This document shows positions 1 to 8,995 of a stretch of DNA of 64,000 nt, piece by piece. Made by a program: the position numbers and the translations under genes. The stretch is taken from the NCBI RefSeq assembly GCF_002727065.1, contig NZ_PDVP01000001.1, forward strand, positions 496,001 to 560,000, read 5' to 3'. The notes beneath the pieces are model-generated. The model saw nothing but the letters and a program-made list of their open reading frames with translations. It ran no database searches and had not been told where the DNA came from. The stretch is from Zhengella mangrovi. GTDB taxonomy: Bacteria > Pseudomonadota > Alphaproteobacteria > Rhizobiales > Rhizobiaceae. Position 1 is the first letter of the stretch. The number at the start of each line of letters is the position of its first letter.

Positions 1-132
1 GCAATGGCCGAACATGTCGGCGAAAGCCGGGTTGCAGGCGCGGATGATCCGGTTTTCGGTCATCACGATCCCGATCGGCGCCATTTCATAGGCGATACGG
101 TCCAGTTCTGCGTGGTTCTGCGCCTCGGTCAT
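1..132 (-). CDS. PAS-domain protein, N-terminal fragment (probable regulator)
   Basis: Only the first 44 codons are inside the window; the gene runs off the left edge. The start is the ATG at 132. The visible residues (EMAPIGIVMTENRIIRACN, then PAFADMFGH) look like the start of a PAS sensor domain, with the typical asparagine-rich turn followed by F-x-x-MFG. In alphaproteobacteria such short N-terminal PAS proteins often carry a C-terminal LuxR-type helix-turn-helix, but that part is not visible. The gene diverges from the catabolic operon starting at 254, so it may regulate that operon. This role is inferred from position only. Confidence 0.6.
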   Translation of the reverse strand, partial: MTEAQNHAELDRIAYEMAPIGIVMTENRIIRACNPAFADMFGHC

Positions 133-253
133 GCGTGTTTCTACGGTCTTGCGCGTTTGCCCTGCTCCATCTGATAGTATGCTTATACGGTGAACGGCAA
201 AGAAGAAATGCGGGCGCTGGCCCGTCTGGACGCCGTCAGGGAGGAAATTCGGC

Positions 254-1792
254 ATGAACCTGGCCCATTGGCTGGTCAGAAGCGCTTGCGTGTCCGCAGG
301 CAACCCGGCCCTGCTCAAGGGAGACACGGTTGTCGCCGACTACGCGTCCTTCGCGCGGTCCGCGGCCGGCATCGCCGGCGCGCTCGTCGAAACCCACGGC
401 GTGAAGCCGGGCGACCACGTTGCCATTTTTGCCAGGAACTGCACCGAGTACCTCGAAGCCATGTGGGGCGTCTGGTTCGCCGGCGCGGCAGTGGTGCCGG
501 TCAACGCCAAGCTGCACCCGAAGGAAGCGGCCTGGATCATCGCGGATTCCGGCGCCCGTCTCGCGCTCGTGACGGCCACCCTCGGTGAGAACCTGGACAC
601 CGTGCGCCCGGACGGCCTCGAGACCATGGTTGACCTGCTCGGCGATGGCTTTGCCGCCATGCGCGCCCATGCGCCGATGCCTGCCCCGGCCGAGCGTGCG
701 CCGGACGAGACCGCCTGGCTGTTCTACACCTCCGGCACCACGGGAAAACCCAAGGGCGTGATGATCACCCACGCCAACATCCAGGCCATGGTGCTGGGTT
801 ATTTCGCCAATATCGACGAGGTCTACGCGTCCGATTGCGCGCTCTACGCCGCGCCGATCAGCCATGGCGCCGGCCTCTACAACGTCCAGCATGTCCTGAA
901 GGCCGCGCGCCACGCTGTGCCGCCATCGGGCGGGTTCGAGCCGGCCGAGATCCTCGATCTCTCCCGCCGTCTGGGCGATGTCCACATGTTCGCCGCGCCC
1001 ACCATGGTCAAGCGGCTCGTCACCCATGCGAAGGCGGCCGGCGCCACGGGCGAGGGGATCCGCACCATCGTCTACGGGGGCGGCCCGATGTACCTCGCCG
1101 ACATCATCGAGGCCGTCGACGTCCTGGGTCCGCGTTTCGCCCAGCTTTACGGCCAGGGTGAAAGCCCGATGTGCATCACCGGCATGACCCGGGCCATGGT
1201 CGCCGACCGCACCCACCCGCGCTGGCGCGAACGGCTGGCATCCACCGGCATCGCCCAGGCCTGCGTCGAGGTGCGGATCGCCGGCGAGGACGGCACCGAA
1301 CTCCCGCTTGGCGAGACCGGCGAGGTGCTGGTGCGCGGCGCCTCTGTCATGAAGGGCTACTGGAACAACCCCGACGCCAATGCGAAGACCCTGCGCGACG
1401 GCTGGCTTTGGACCGGCGACATGGGCGCCATGGACGGAGACGGGTTCCTTACGCTGAAAGACCGGTCCAAGGACCTGATCATTTCCGGCGGTACCAATAT
1501 CTACCCCCGCGAGGTCGAGGAAGCGCTGCTGACGCATCCGTCGGTCTCCGAGGTGTCGGTCGTCGGGGCGCCGCATCCCGAATGGGGCGAGGAAGTCGTC
1601 GCCTTCGTGGTGCTGGCCGAGGGCGGGGCAGCCGACGAGAAGGCGCTGGACGCCCACTGCCTCGACCAGATCGCCCGCTTCAAGCGTCCCAAGCGGTACT
1701 GGTTCATCGAGGCGCTTCCGAAGAACAACTACGGCAAGGTGCTCAAGACCGAGTTGCGCACGCGCCTGGCCGAAGAACGGGAGGGCGCCTGA
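254..1792 (+). CDS. AMP-forming acyl-CoA synthetase
   Basis: A 512-residue class I adenylate-forming enzyme that would activate a carboxylic acid with ATP and CoA. Visible motifs are the phosphate-binding loop TSGTTGKPKG (residues 159-168), YGQGE (299-303), the hinge region with WTGD (386-389) and the C-terminal catalytic lysine in NNYGK (K495). Length is normal for the family. A strong ribosome site (AGGGAGGAAA) precedes the ATG at 254. It is the first gene of an operon with a 3-hydroxybutyrate-dehydrogenase-like SDR two bases downstream and an ABC importer, so the acid is probably imported or made from an imported compound. The acid cannot be named from sequence. Confidence 0.9.
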   Translation: MNLAHWLVRSACVSAGNPALLKGDTVVADYASFARSAAGIAGALVETHGVKPGDHVAIFARNCTEYLEAMWGVWFAGAAVVPVNAKLHPKEAAWIIADSGARLALVTATLGENLDTVRPDGLETMVDLLGDGFAAMRAHAPMPAPAERAPDETAWLFYTSGTTGKPKGVMITHANIQAMVLGYFANIDEVYASDCALYAAPISHGAGLYNVQHVLKAARHAVPPSGGFEPAEILDLSRRLGDVHMFAAPTMVKRLVTHAKAAGATGEGIRTIVYGGGPMYLADIIEAVDVLGPRFAQLYGQGESPMCITGMTRAMVADRTHPRWRERLASTGIAQACVEVRIAGEDGTELPLGETGEVLVRGASVMKGYWNNPDANAKTLRDGWLWTGDMGAMDGDGFLTLKDRSKDLIISGGTNIYPREVEEALLTHPSVSEVSVVGAPHPEWGEEVVAFVVLAEGGAADEKALDAHCLDQIARFKRPKRYWFIEALPKNNYGKVLKTELRTRLAEEREGA

Positions 1793-1794
1793 CC

Positions 1795-2598
1795 ATGGGA
1801 TATCTTTCGGGGAAAACGGCACTGGTGACGGGCTCGGTGCAGGGCATCGGCCTTGCCATCGCCAAGGCGCTGGCAGGCGAGGGCGCGCGGGTCGCGGTCC
1901 ACGGCCTGGCGTCGCAGGACGAGGCGAGGGCCGCCGAGCAGGCTTGCCGTGCTGCCGGTGCGCCGGAAGCGCGGTTCTTCGACTCCGACATGCGTGACGT
2001 GGCTGCCATCGATGCGATGATGGCCGCTGCCGCCGCCTGGGGGCCGGTCGACATCCTGGTCAACAATGCGGGCATCCAGAAGACGGCGTCGCTGGCCGAC
2101 GTAACGCCGGAAATCTGGAACGCCATCATCGCGGTCAACCTGTCGGGCGCCTTCCACACCATGCGCCATGCCCTTCCGGCCATGGGCGAGCGCGGCTTCG
2201 GCCGTGTCATCAACATCGCCTCGGTTCATGGCCTGGTCGCCTCGAAGGACAAGACGCCCTACGTCGCCTCGAAATTCGGCCTGGTCGGCATGAGCAAGGT
2301 CGCCGCCCTCGAATATGCCGCCTGCGGCAACCGCGAGACCGGCGGCGTGACCGTGAACTGCATCTGCCCGGGCTGGACGGAGACGGCCATCATCGAGCCG
2401 CAGGTGGCTGCGCGTGCCGCCGGCCATGGCGGCGACAGGGCCGCGGGGATCGCCAGCCTGCTGGCGGAAAAACAGCCGAGCCTGCGCACCTCCGATCCCG
2501 CCGAGATCGGCGCGCTGGCGGCATGGCTCTGCCATCGCCAGGCCCACAACATCACCGGCGCATCCTTCCCCGTCGACGGGGGATGGACCGCGCAATGA
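1795..2598 (+). CDS. SDR oxidoreductase, 3-hydroxybutyrate dehydrogenase-like
   Basis: A 267-residue classical short-chain dehydrogenase. The cofactor motif TGSVQGIG is at 12-19, NNAG at 90-93, and the catalytic residues are S143, Y156 and K160 (YVASK). The passages NIASVHGLVAS, NCICPGWTET, the LLAEKQPS-like stretch and the C-terminal VDGGWTAQ resemble D-3-hydroxybutyrate dehydrogenases, which oxidise 3-hydroxybutyrate to acetoacetate with NAD. It starts two bases after the acyl-CoA synthetase stop, so the two are probably co-translated. The general SDR assignment is secure; the substrate is inferred from similarity and could be another short 3-hydroxy acid. Confidence 0.85.
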   Translation: MGYLSGKTALVTGSVQGIGLAIAKALAGEGARVAVHGLASQDEARAAEQACRAAGAPEARFFDSDMRDVAAIDAMMAAAAAWGPVDILVNNAGIQKTASLADVTPEIWNAIIAVNLSGAFHTMRHALPAMGERGFGRVINIASVHGLVASKDKTPYVASKFGLVGMSKVAALEYAACGNRETGGVTVNCICPGWTETAIIEPQVAARAAGHGGDRAAGIASLLAEKQPSLRTSDPAEIGALAAWLCHRQAHNITGASFPVDGGWTAQ

Positions 2599-2653
2599 TC
2601 GTGAGCCGGTGTTCCGGCCCACAAGAACCGCTTCTGACAGGAGGAGACATCGC

Positions 2654-3859
2654 ATGAAGAAATGGATGACTGCATTGGCCATGGCCTCGGCGCTCGCTGC
2701 CGGCGCATTTGGCACCGCTTCCGCCCAGGACGGCGATCCGGTAAAGATCGCCCTGGTGCACGGCCTGTCCGGCTCGCCGCTGGAGGCCTTTTCCAAGCAG
2801 ACCACGACCGGCTTCCAGCTCGGACTGGAATACGCCACCAACGGCTCCATGGAAATCAAGGGCCACAAGATCGAGGTGATCGAGAAGGACACCCAGTTCA
2901 AGCCGGACGTTGCCCGCTCCGCGCTTGCCGAGGCCTATGGCGATGACGACGCGCTGATCGCTGTCGGCGGCACATCCTCCGGCGTCACCACGGCCATGCT
3001 GCCGGTGGCCGCCGAATACGAGAAGATCCTGGTTGTTGAACCCGCCGTCGCGGATTCTCTTACCGGCCCGGATTCCAACCGCTTCGTCTTCAAGACCTCG
3101 CGCAACTCGTCCATGGACATGCAGGCCCAGGCCAAGGCGCTGAAGCCGGACGACAAGCTTTACGTGGCCACGCTCGCCCAGGACTATGCCTTCGGCAAGG
3201 ACGGCATCGCTGCCTTCAAGAAGGCCCTCGACGGCACCGGCGCCCACGTGGTTGCCGAGGAATACGTGCCGATCAAGACGACCGACTTCACCGCCACCAT
3301 CGAGCGCATGTTCAACGCGCTGAAGGACAAGGACGGGCGCAAGGTCATCGTGATCTACGTCGCCGGCATCGATGCCCTGACGCCGATCGTCGCCGCCGAT
3401 CCGGGCCGCTACGGCATCGAGATCTCCACCGGCGGCAACATCCTGCCGGCCATGGCCGCCTACAAGCAGGTGCCGGGCATGGAAGGGGCGATCTACTACT
3501 ACTACGAGATCCCCAAGAACCCGGTCAACGAGTGGCTCGTCGCCGAGCACCAGAAGCGTTTCGGCTCGCCGCCGGACTTCTTCACCGCCGGTGGCATGGC
3601 CGCGGCGCTCGCCATCGTCAAGGCGCTGGAAACCGCTGACGAATGGAACACCGAGACGTTGATCTCCACCATGGAAGGCATGACCTGGGATACGCCCAAG
3701 GGCTCGATGACCTTCCGCCCCGAGGACCACCAGGCGCTCCAGTCCATGTATCACTTCAAGATCAAGGTGGACGACAATGTGAAGTGGGCCATCCCGGAAC
3801 TGGTTCGCGAGATCACGCCCGACGAGATGGACATCCCTGTCGGCCGCAACAACCAATAA
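2654..3859 (+). CDS. ABC transporter substrate-binding protein (branched-chain amino acid type)
   Basis: A 401-residue periplasmic binding protein of the LivJ/LivK-like family (Peripla_BP_6). A Sec-type signal peptide is clear: MKK followed by an alanine-rich core ending ASA-QDG, cleavage expected after residue 24. The mature protein begins VKIALVHGLSGSPLEAF, typical of this family, and contains the AGIDAL and FTAGGMAA segments of the second lobe. A GAGGAG ribosome site lies upstream of the ATG at 2654. It is followed by the two ATPases and two permeases of the same system. The ligand could be an amino acid, an amide or a small organic acid; neighbours favour an acid or ester related to 3-hydroxybutyrate. 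Confidence 0.9.
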   Translation: MKKWMTALAMASALAAGAFGTASAQDGDPVKIALVHGLSGSPLEAFSKQTTTGFQLGLEYATNGSMEIKGHKIEVIEKDTQFKPDVARSALAEAYGDDDALIAVGGTSSGVTTAMLPVAAEYEKILVVEPAVADSLTGPDSNRFVFKTSRNSSMDMQAQAKALKPDDKLYVATLAQDYAFGKDGIAAFKKALDGTGAHVVAEEYVPIKTTDFTATIERMFNALKDKDGRKVIVIYVAGIDALTPIVAADPGRYGIEISTGGNILPAMAAYKQVPGMEGAIYYYYEIPKNPVNEWLVAEHQKRFGSPPDFFTAGGMAAALAIVKALETADEWNTETLISTMEGMTWDTPKGSMTFRPEDHQALQSMYHFKIKVDDNVKWAIPELVREITPDEMDIPVGRNNQ

Positions 3860-3870
3860 GCCTGCCACCG

Positions 3871-3897
3871 GACGCCGGCCGCTGGCCGGCCGGCGTC
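3871..3897 (+). other. GC-rich stem-loop after the substrate-binding protein gene
   Basis: Ten-base perfect arms (3871-3880 and 3888-3897) flank a 7-base loop in the 72-base gap between the binding-protein gene and the first ATPase gene. No T-run follows, so it is probably an mRNA-stabilising or attenuating hairpin, not a full terminator. Such elements commonly let the binding protein be made in excess over the membrane components. Confidence 0.55.
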
Positions 3898-3931
3898 TCC
3901 CCCTGCGTGAAACCCGACGAAGACCGCCATC

Positions 3932-4699
3932 ATGACAACGCCATCGCTCGAGTCCCGTGACCTGACGATCCGCTTTGGCGGCCACGTCGCGGTCAACGCA
4001 GTGACCTGCGCCTTCCATCCGGGAGAGCTGACGGTCATCGTCGGCCCCAACGGGGCCGGCAAGACGACCTGGTTCAACCTCATGTCCGGGCAGTTGCGCC
4101 CGTCGGGCGGCGCGATCCTCAAGAACGGCCGCGACGTCACCGCGCTCGCGCCCTCGGCCCGCGCCAAGGCCGGCATGGGCCGCGCCTTTCAGCTCACCAA
4201 CCTGTTTCCCAAGCTCTCGGTGCTCGAGAACATCCGCCTGGCCGTTCAGGCGCGCAGACAACTCGGCCCGCGGCTGTTTCGACCGGTTTCGGCCTTTCCG
4301 CAACTGGTGCGCAAGGCGGAGGAGCATCTTGCCGCCGCGCGGCTGGAGAAGGTGGCCCACATGCCCGCCGCTGCCCTGCCGCATGGCGACCAGCGCAAGC
4401 TGGAAGTCGCCCTGCTGCTCGCCATGGAACCGGACATCTTCATGTTCGACGAGCCGACTGCCGGCATGAGCGTGGACGAGGCGCCCGTCATCCTCGAACT
4501 GATCGCCGCCATCAAGCAGGACACGTCCAAGACCATCCTTCTGGTCGAGCACAAGATGGACGTGGTGCGCGCGCTCGCCGATCGCATCGTCGTCCTGCAC
4601 AACGGCGAACTCGTCGCCGATGGCCCGCCCGACGAGGTGATCGCCCTGCCCATCGTGCGCGAGATCTACCTCGGCATCCCGGCGGAGGATGCCGCATGA
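3932..4699 (+). CDS. ABC transporter ATP-binding protein, LivG type
   Basis: A 255-residue ATPase. Walker A is GPNGAGKT (38-45), the signature region is LPHGDQRKLE (about 149-158; LivG proteins usually have a degenerate LSxGEQRxLE), and Walker B ends MFDEP (D173, E174). The FQLTNLFPKLSVLENI stretch after the Q-loop is characteristic of LivG. It energises import with the LivF-like partner, which overlaps it by four bases (ATGA). It acts on the cytoplasmic face of the inner membrane. Confidence 0.9.
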   Translation: MTTPSLESRDLTIRFGGHVAVNAVTCAFHPGELTVIVGPNGAGKTTWFNLMSGQLRPSGGAILKNGRDVTALAPSARAKAGMGRAFQLTNLFPKLSVLENIRLAVQARRQLGPRLFRPVSAFPQLVRKAEEHLAAARLEKVAHMPAAALPHGDQRKLEVALLLAMEPDIFMFDEPTAGMSVDEAPVILELIAAIKQDTSKTILLVEHKMDVVRALADRIVVLHNGELVADGPPDEVIALPIVREIYLGIPAEDAA

Positions 4700-5418
4700 G
4701 CGCGCCGGTTCTCTCGCTCCAGGGCGTCTGCACCGACATCGCCCAGTACCAGATCCTGCACGGCATCGACCTGGAGGTGCCCGAGGGTGGGGTCTATGTC
4801 CTGCTCGGGCGCAACGGCGCCGGCAAGACGACGACGCTGCGAACCGTCATGGGACTGTGGAAAGCGCGCGCCGGCGCCGTCCGGTTCCGTGGCCGGGACA
4901 TCACCGGCCTCCACACATCCGATATCGCTCGCCTCGGCGTCGCCTTCGTGCCGGAGAACATGGGCATATTTGGCGGCCTGACGGTCGAGGAGAACATGCG
5001 CCTGGCCTCGAAGGACGGGACGTTCGACGCCCGGCGCCTCGCCTGGATCCAGGACCTTTTCCCAGCCATGAAGACCTTCTGGGACAAGCCGGCCTGGGCG
5101 CTGTCGGGCGGGCAGAAGCAGATGCTGGCCATTTCCCGCGCCATCATCGAGCCGCGCCAGCTTATTCTCATCGACGAGCCGACCAAGGGGCTCGCCCCGG
5201 CGATCATCCGCGCCATGATCGACGCCTTCCGCGAGGTGGCCGCGGATACCACGATCCTGCTTGTGGAGCAGAATTTCATGTTCGCCTCGGCGCTCGGGCG
5301 CGGTGTTTCAGTGATCGACGATGGCCGGATCGTGCACAGCGGCACCATGGCCGATCTCGTGGCCGACAAGGCGCTGCAGACGAAGCTGCTCAGCCTGTCG
5401 CTCGATGCGCATCAATAG
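4696..5418 (+). CDS. ABC transporter ATP-binding protein, LivF type
   Basis: A 240-residue ATPase with Walker A GRNGAGKTT (38-46), a canonical LSGGQKQM signature (136-143) and Walker B LILIDEPT. The FVPENMGIFGGLTVEENM segment and the closing LVEQNFMFA segment place it with LivF. The ATG overlaps the stop of the LivG-type gene by four bases, and the first permease starts 10 bases after its stop. It would form a heterodimer with the preceding ATPase. Confidence 0.9.
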   Translation: MSAPVLSLQGVCTDIAQYQILHGIDLEVPEGGVYVLLGRNGAGKTTTLRTVMGLWKARAGAVRFRGRDITGLHTSDIARLGVAFVPENMGIFGGLTVEENMRLASKDGTFDARRLAWIQDLFPAMKTFWDKPAWALSGGQKQMLAISRAIIEPRQLILIDEPTKGLAPAIIRAMIDAFREVAADTTILLVEQNFMFASALGRGVSVIDDGRIVHSGTMADLVADKALQTKLLSLSLDAHQ

Positions 5419-5428
5419 GGAGGGGGCA

Positions 5429-6421
5429 ATGACTGCATCGGATGTCTTCAACCGGTTCGGCGGCGTCAATCTCCTGCCGGTCATTCTCATGATCCTCGCC
5501 CTGCCGCTCATCGGTTCGGTCTCGTCCTGGGTGACGCTGACCGTGGCCGGCCTCGCCATGGGAATGATGATCTTCCTCATGGCCTCGGGCCTCAGCCTCG
5601 TCTTCGGCCTCATGGATGTGCTCAACTTCGGCCATTCGGCCTTCATCTCCTTCGGCGCCTTCATCGCCGCCAGCGTGCTGGCCGCGCTGGCCGCCTGGGT
5701 GAGCGCCGATTCCGTTATCCTCAACGCGCTGGCCCTCTTCGCCGCCATCGCCGCTGCATCGCTGTTCGGCCTGCTCGCCGGCTGGTTCTTCGAGCGCGTC
5801 ATCGTCCAGCCCGTCTACCGCGATCACCTGCGCCAGATCCTGATCACCATCGGCGCGCTGATCGTCGCCGAACAGCTCATCCTCGCCATCTGGGGCGGAG
5901 CGCCCATCGCGGTGGCGCGGCCGAGCTTCCTGGAGGGATCGGTGATCATCGGCGACGTCGCCATCGAGACCTACCGCATCTTTGCATGCCTTCTGGGCCT
6001 CGCCGTTTTCGTCGCCCTGTCGCTGGTGCTCAACCGCACCCGCATCGGCCTGCTCATTCGTGCCGGCGTGGAAAACCGCGAGATGGTCGAGGCGCTGGGC
6101 TTTCGCATCGACCGCATCTTCGTCGGCGTCTTCATGGCCGGGTCGGCACTGGCAGCCATGGGCGGTGCCATGTGGGCCGGCTACCAGGGCCTGATATCCG
6201 GTGCGCTCGGCGGCGAGATGATGATCCTGGTCTTCATCGTCGTCATCATTGGCGGGCTTGGCTCCATCGAGGGTTCCCTGCTTGGCGCGCTGCTGGTCGG
6301 CCTGCTCGGCAACTATGTCGCCTTCCTGTTCCCCAAGCTCTCGCTGGCCTCCAACATGCTGTTGATGATGGCCGTCCTGCTCTGGCGTCCCTGGGGCCTT
6401 CGCCCCGCGGTCAAGTTGTGA
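5429..6421 (+). CDS. ABC transporter permease, LivH type
   Basis: A 330-residue multi-pass membrane protein. The start at 5429 is preceded by GGGAGGGGG, a strong ribosome site. The segment LSLVFGLMDVLNFGHSAF is the conserved LivH signature early in the protein, and the FIVVIIGGLGSIEGSLLGA segment near the C-terminus is the coupling region of this permease class. Hydrophobic segments run through the whole length. It pairs with the LivM-type permease starting 13 bases downstream to form the translocation pore. Confidence 0.9.
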   Translation: MTASDVFNRFGGVNLLPVILMILALPLIGSVSSWVTLTVAGLAMGMMIFLMASGLSLVFGLMDVLNFGHSAFISFGAFIAASVLAALAAWVSADSVILNALALFAAIAAASLFGLLAGWFFERVIVQPVYRDHLRQILITIGALIVAEQLILAIWGGAPIAVARPSFLEGSVIIGDVAIETYRIFACLLGLAVFVALSLVLNRTRIGLLIRAGVENREMVEALGFRIDRIFVGVFMAGSALAAMGGAMWAGYQGLISGALGGEMMILVFIVVIIGGLGSIEGSLLGALLVGLLGNYVAFLFPKLSLASNMLLMMAVLLWRPWGLRPAVKL

Positions 6422-6434
6422 GGAAGCGCGAACC

Positions 6435-7544
6435 ATGACCGCCACAACGCAAGCCAACCCGGCCGCCGCATCCCATGTCCGGGCGGTGCGGACAGGCCGG
6501 ATCATCGTCTGGTCGGCGGCCGCCATCATCGCCTTCTGCCTGATGTTCGCGCCCTTTCTGTTCCCCGACGTCCGCGCCCAGCAGGTCGCCGCGCGCATCT
6601 GCGTCTTCATCGTCCTGGCCGCCAGCTACGACCTGCTGATCGGCTACACCGGCATCGTTTCCTTCGCCCACACCATGTTCTTCGGCTTCGGTGCCTATGG
6701 CGCCGCCATGGCGCTGAAATCCATGGGGGCAGGCTTCGACGCCATCTTTCTCGGCGGCGCCGCTGGCGTGGCGCTGGCCGCCCTGCTGGCTGTCGCCATC
6801 GGCGTGCTCAGCCTGCGCGTCAAGGCGATCTTCTTTGCCATGGTCACCCTGGCCGCAGCCTCGGTGATGATGGTCCTGGCATCGCAATTGTCGGACTTCA
6901 CCGGCGGCGAGGACGGCATCGTCTATTCCGCGCCGAAGCTGTTCTCGCCGGCCACGAAGCTGCTCACCGACGACAATGGCAAGGTGCTGAAGATCCTTGG
7001 CGTCTCGATGAACGGCAAGGTCGCCGCCTATTACTTCGTCTTCCTCTCCTGCCTGCTTCTTTTCTACGCGCTGGTGCGCATCGTCCGTTCCCCGCTCGGC
7101 ACGGTTCTGGAAGCCATTCGCGAGAACGAATTGCGTGCCGAGGCCATCGGCTACCGGGTCGTCGCCTATCGCACGGCGGTCTTCGTGATCGCGGCGATCA
7201 TTGCGGCCATCGCGGGCGTCATCTGGGCGGTCTGGCTCAAATACACCGGGCCGGAATCAACGCTCTCCTTCGCCATCATGATCGACATCCTGCTCATGGT
7301 GGTCATCGGCGGCATGGGCACCATGGTCGGCGCGGTGCTCGGCGTCGTCATCATGACGCTGGCGCAATTCTACCTGAAGGATGTCATGGCCGCCGCCGCC
7401 GAGGCCACCTCCGGCCTGCCGCTGGTTCCCCACCTGGTGGATCCGGACCGTTGGCTGCTCTGGCTCGGCATTCTCTTCATCCTGCTCGTCTATTTCTTCC
7501 CCGCCGGGATCGCCGGCACGCTCATGAAAAAGGGAGGCCACTGA
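6435..7544 (+). CDS. ABC transporter permease, LivM type
   Basis: A 369-residue multi-pass membrane protein. The SYDLLIGYTGIVSFAHTMFF segment and the later LVVVIGGMGTMVGAVLG-like loop identify LivM. The cytoplasmic EAIRENELRAEAIGY loop is the EAA-type contact for the ATPases. It ends with YFFPAGIAGTLMKKGGH. The stop overlaps the start of the alpha/beta hydrolase gene by one base, tying hydrolase expression to transporter expression. Confidence 0.9.
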   Translation: MTATTQANPAAASHVRAVRTGRIIVWSAAAIIAFCLMFAPFLFPDVRAQQVAARICVFIVLAASYDLLIGYTGIVSFAHTMFFGFGAYGAAMALKSMGAGFDAIFLGGAAGVALAALLAVAIGVLSLRVKAIFFAMVTLAAASVMMVLASQLSDFTGGEDGIVYSAPKLFSPATKLLTDDNGKVLKILGVSMNGKVAAYYFVFLSCLLLFYALVRIVRSPLGTVLEAIRENELRAEAIGYRVVAYRTAVFVIAAIIAAIAGVIWAVWLKYTGPESTLSFAIMIDILLMVVIGGMGTMVGAVLGVVIMTLAQFYLKDVMAAAAEATSGLPLVPHLVDPDRWLLWLGILFILLVYFFPAGIAGTLMKKGGH

Positions 7545-8392
7545 TGCCGCACGCTCCCATGCCCCGCTCGTCCTATGTCCGGTGCGGCACCCATGAGCTG
7601 CATGTCACCGAGTGGGGTGATCCGGCCCGCCCGCCCCTCGTCATGTGGCATGGCCTGGCCCGCACCGGCCGCGATTTCGACGAGGCCGCCGCTGCCCTGT
7701 CGGACCGCTATTTCGTCCTTTGCCCCGACACGCTGGGCCGCGGTCTTTCCTCCTGGGCCCGTGACGAGGCGGTCGATTATTCCTATGCTGCCTTTGGCGA
7801 TCACGCGCTGGCCATCCTCGACAACTACGGTATCGGCGAAACCCGCTGGATCGGCACCTCCATGGGCGGCCTGATCGGCGTCACCCTGGCCGGAGGCCGC
7901 TTGAAGGGGCGCATCACTCACCTGGTCGTCAACGACATCGGTCCGGCCATCCCGGAGGCGGCGTCGAAGCGCATTGCCGATTATGTCGGCGCGCCGCCGG
8001 TCTTCGATACGGTTGCGGAACTGGAAGTCTGGCTGAGAACCAACTACGCGCCGTTTGGCGAGAATACGGCCGCCTTCTGGCGCCGCATGGCGGACACCTC
8101 GTGCCGCCGCACTGACGACGGCCGCATAACGGTTCATTACGATCCGCGTATCGTCACCCAGTTCACCTTGCACAAGGGCGACCTGGATTGCTGGCCGGCC
8201 TATGATGCCGTGACGGCGAAAACGCTGCTGCTGCGCGGTGAAACATCCGACGTGCTCCCCCGCGAGGTGGCCGGCGAGATGACCCGGCGCGGTCCCCGGC
8301 CTGAACTGGTGGAATTCGCCAATGTGGGCCATGCGCCGACGCTCGCCAGCGACGGCGAGGTCGGCCTTCTCTCGGATTTCCTTGCCGGCTGA
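7544..8392 (+). CDS. Alpha/beta-fold hydrolase
   Basis: A 282-residue alpha/beta hydrolase without a signal peptide, so cytoplasmic. The nucleophile elbow is GTSMGG (S106), the oxyanion region is MWHGLARTG, and the catalytic histidine is likely H263 in NVGHAP. The acid is probably one of the aspartates after strand 6 or 7. It is the last gene of the operon and overlaps the LivM-type gene by one base. The setting suggests cleavage of an imported ester, lactone or related bond to give the substrate for the SDR or the CoA ligase. The exact substrate is not predictable. Confidence 0.85.
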   Translation: MPHAPMPRSSYVRCGTHELHVTEWGDPARPPLVMWHGLARTGRDFDEAAAALSDRYFVLCPDTLGRGLSSWARDEAVDYSYAAFGDHALAILDNYGIGETRWIGTSMGGLIGVTLAGGRLKGRITHLVVNDIGPAIPEAASKRIADYVGAPPVFDTVAELEVWLRTNYAPFGENTAAFWRRMADTSCRRTDDGRITVHYDPRIVTQFTLHKGDLDCWPAYDAVTAKTLLLRGETSDVLPREVAGEMTRRGPRPELVEFANVGHAPTLASDGEVGLLSDFLAG

Positions 8393-8399
8393 TCTCCGG

Positions 8400-8963
8400 T
8401 CACGGCGGCGGGATCTTGCCCACCACGTCCAGCGTGCCGTGATCGTTCGGCCTGGCCACGACGATTTCGCCCTGCTGCGGGATCACCCCGGTCAGTGCGG
8501 TGATGTTGACCTGGTGCGTCACCAGCATGGCCGGCGCGTCGAGCGGCATGTCGGCGATCCGGGCCAGTGTCAGCCGGGTCTGCTCTTCGGCGTTCGACGG
8601 GTCGGCAAAGAAGGAATTAAGCTCCGGCATGTCCTTCACCGCGCCGACATTCAATAGCCTGGCTGTTTCCCGTGTCCGGCACCATTGCGAACTGCCAACG
8701 ATGGAAAAGCTGATGCCGGCCTTGCGAAGCCGTTGCCCCGCCTGCCGGGCTTCATCCCGTCCCGCGTCGGAGAGATTGCGCTGGGTCGAGCAGTCGCCGA
8801 TCTTGAACTCGTAGGGGTCGCCCGTACCGGGCGCCGTGGCATGGCGCATCAGCGCGACCACGCCTGATTGCCTGAGCAGCGACAGGTCCCCGGCCAGCGC
8901 CGGAGGACCTGCGATGCACAGCACGAGGGTTGCAATCAGAATCTGTCGGATCATGGTTGCCAC
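8400..8963 (-). CDS. Exported histidine phosphatase family protein
   Basis: A 187-residue protein with an N-terminal signal peptide (hydrophobic stretch, cleavage likely after PALAG near residue 25), so periplasmic. The catalytic RH motif is R40-H41 in LMRHATAP, SSQWCRTRETA (91-101) is the conserved phosphate-pocket region, and the second histidine is H150 in THQVN. These are features of the histidine phosphatase superfamily. The gene converges on the alpha/beta hydrolase with 7 bases between stops. Substrate unknown. An alternative start three codons in (ATG at 8954) is possible. Confidence 0.8.
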   Translation of the reverse strand: MATMIRQILIATLVLCIAGPPALAGDLSLLRQSGVVALMRHATAPGTGDPYEFKIGDCSTQRNLSDAGRDEARQAGQRLRKAGISFSIVGSSQWCRTRETARLLNVGAVKDMPELNSFFADPSNAEEQTRLTLARIADMPLDAPAMLVTHQVNITALTGVIPQQGEIVVARPNDHGTLDVVGKIPPP

Positions 8964-8995
8964 CTGATGGTCTTGTCGAGGAATTCGGGTGCCGT

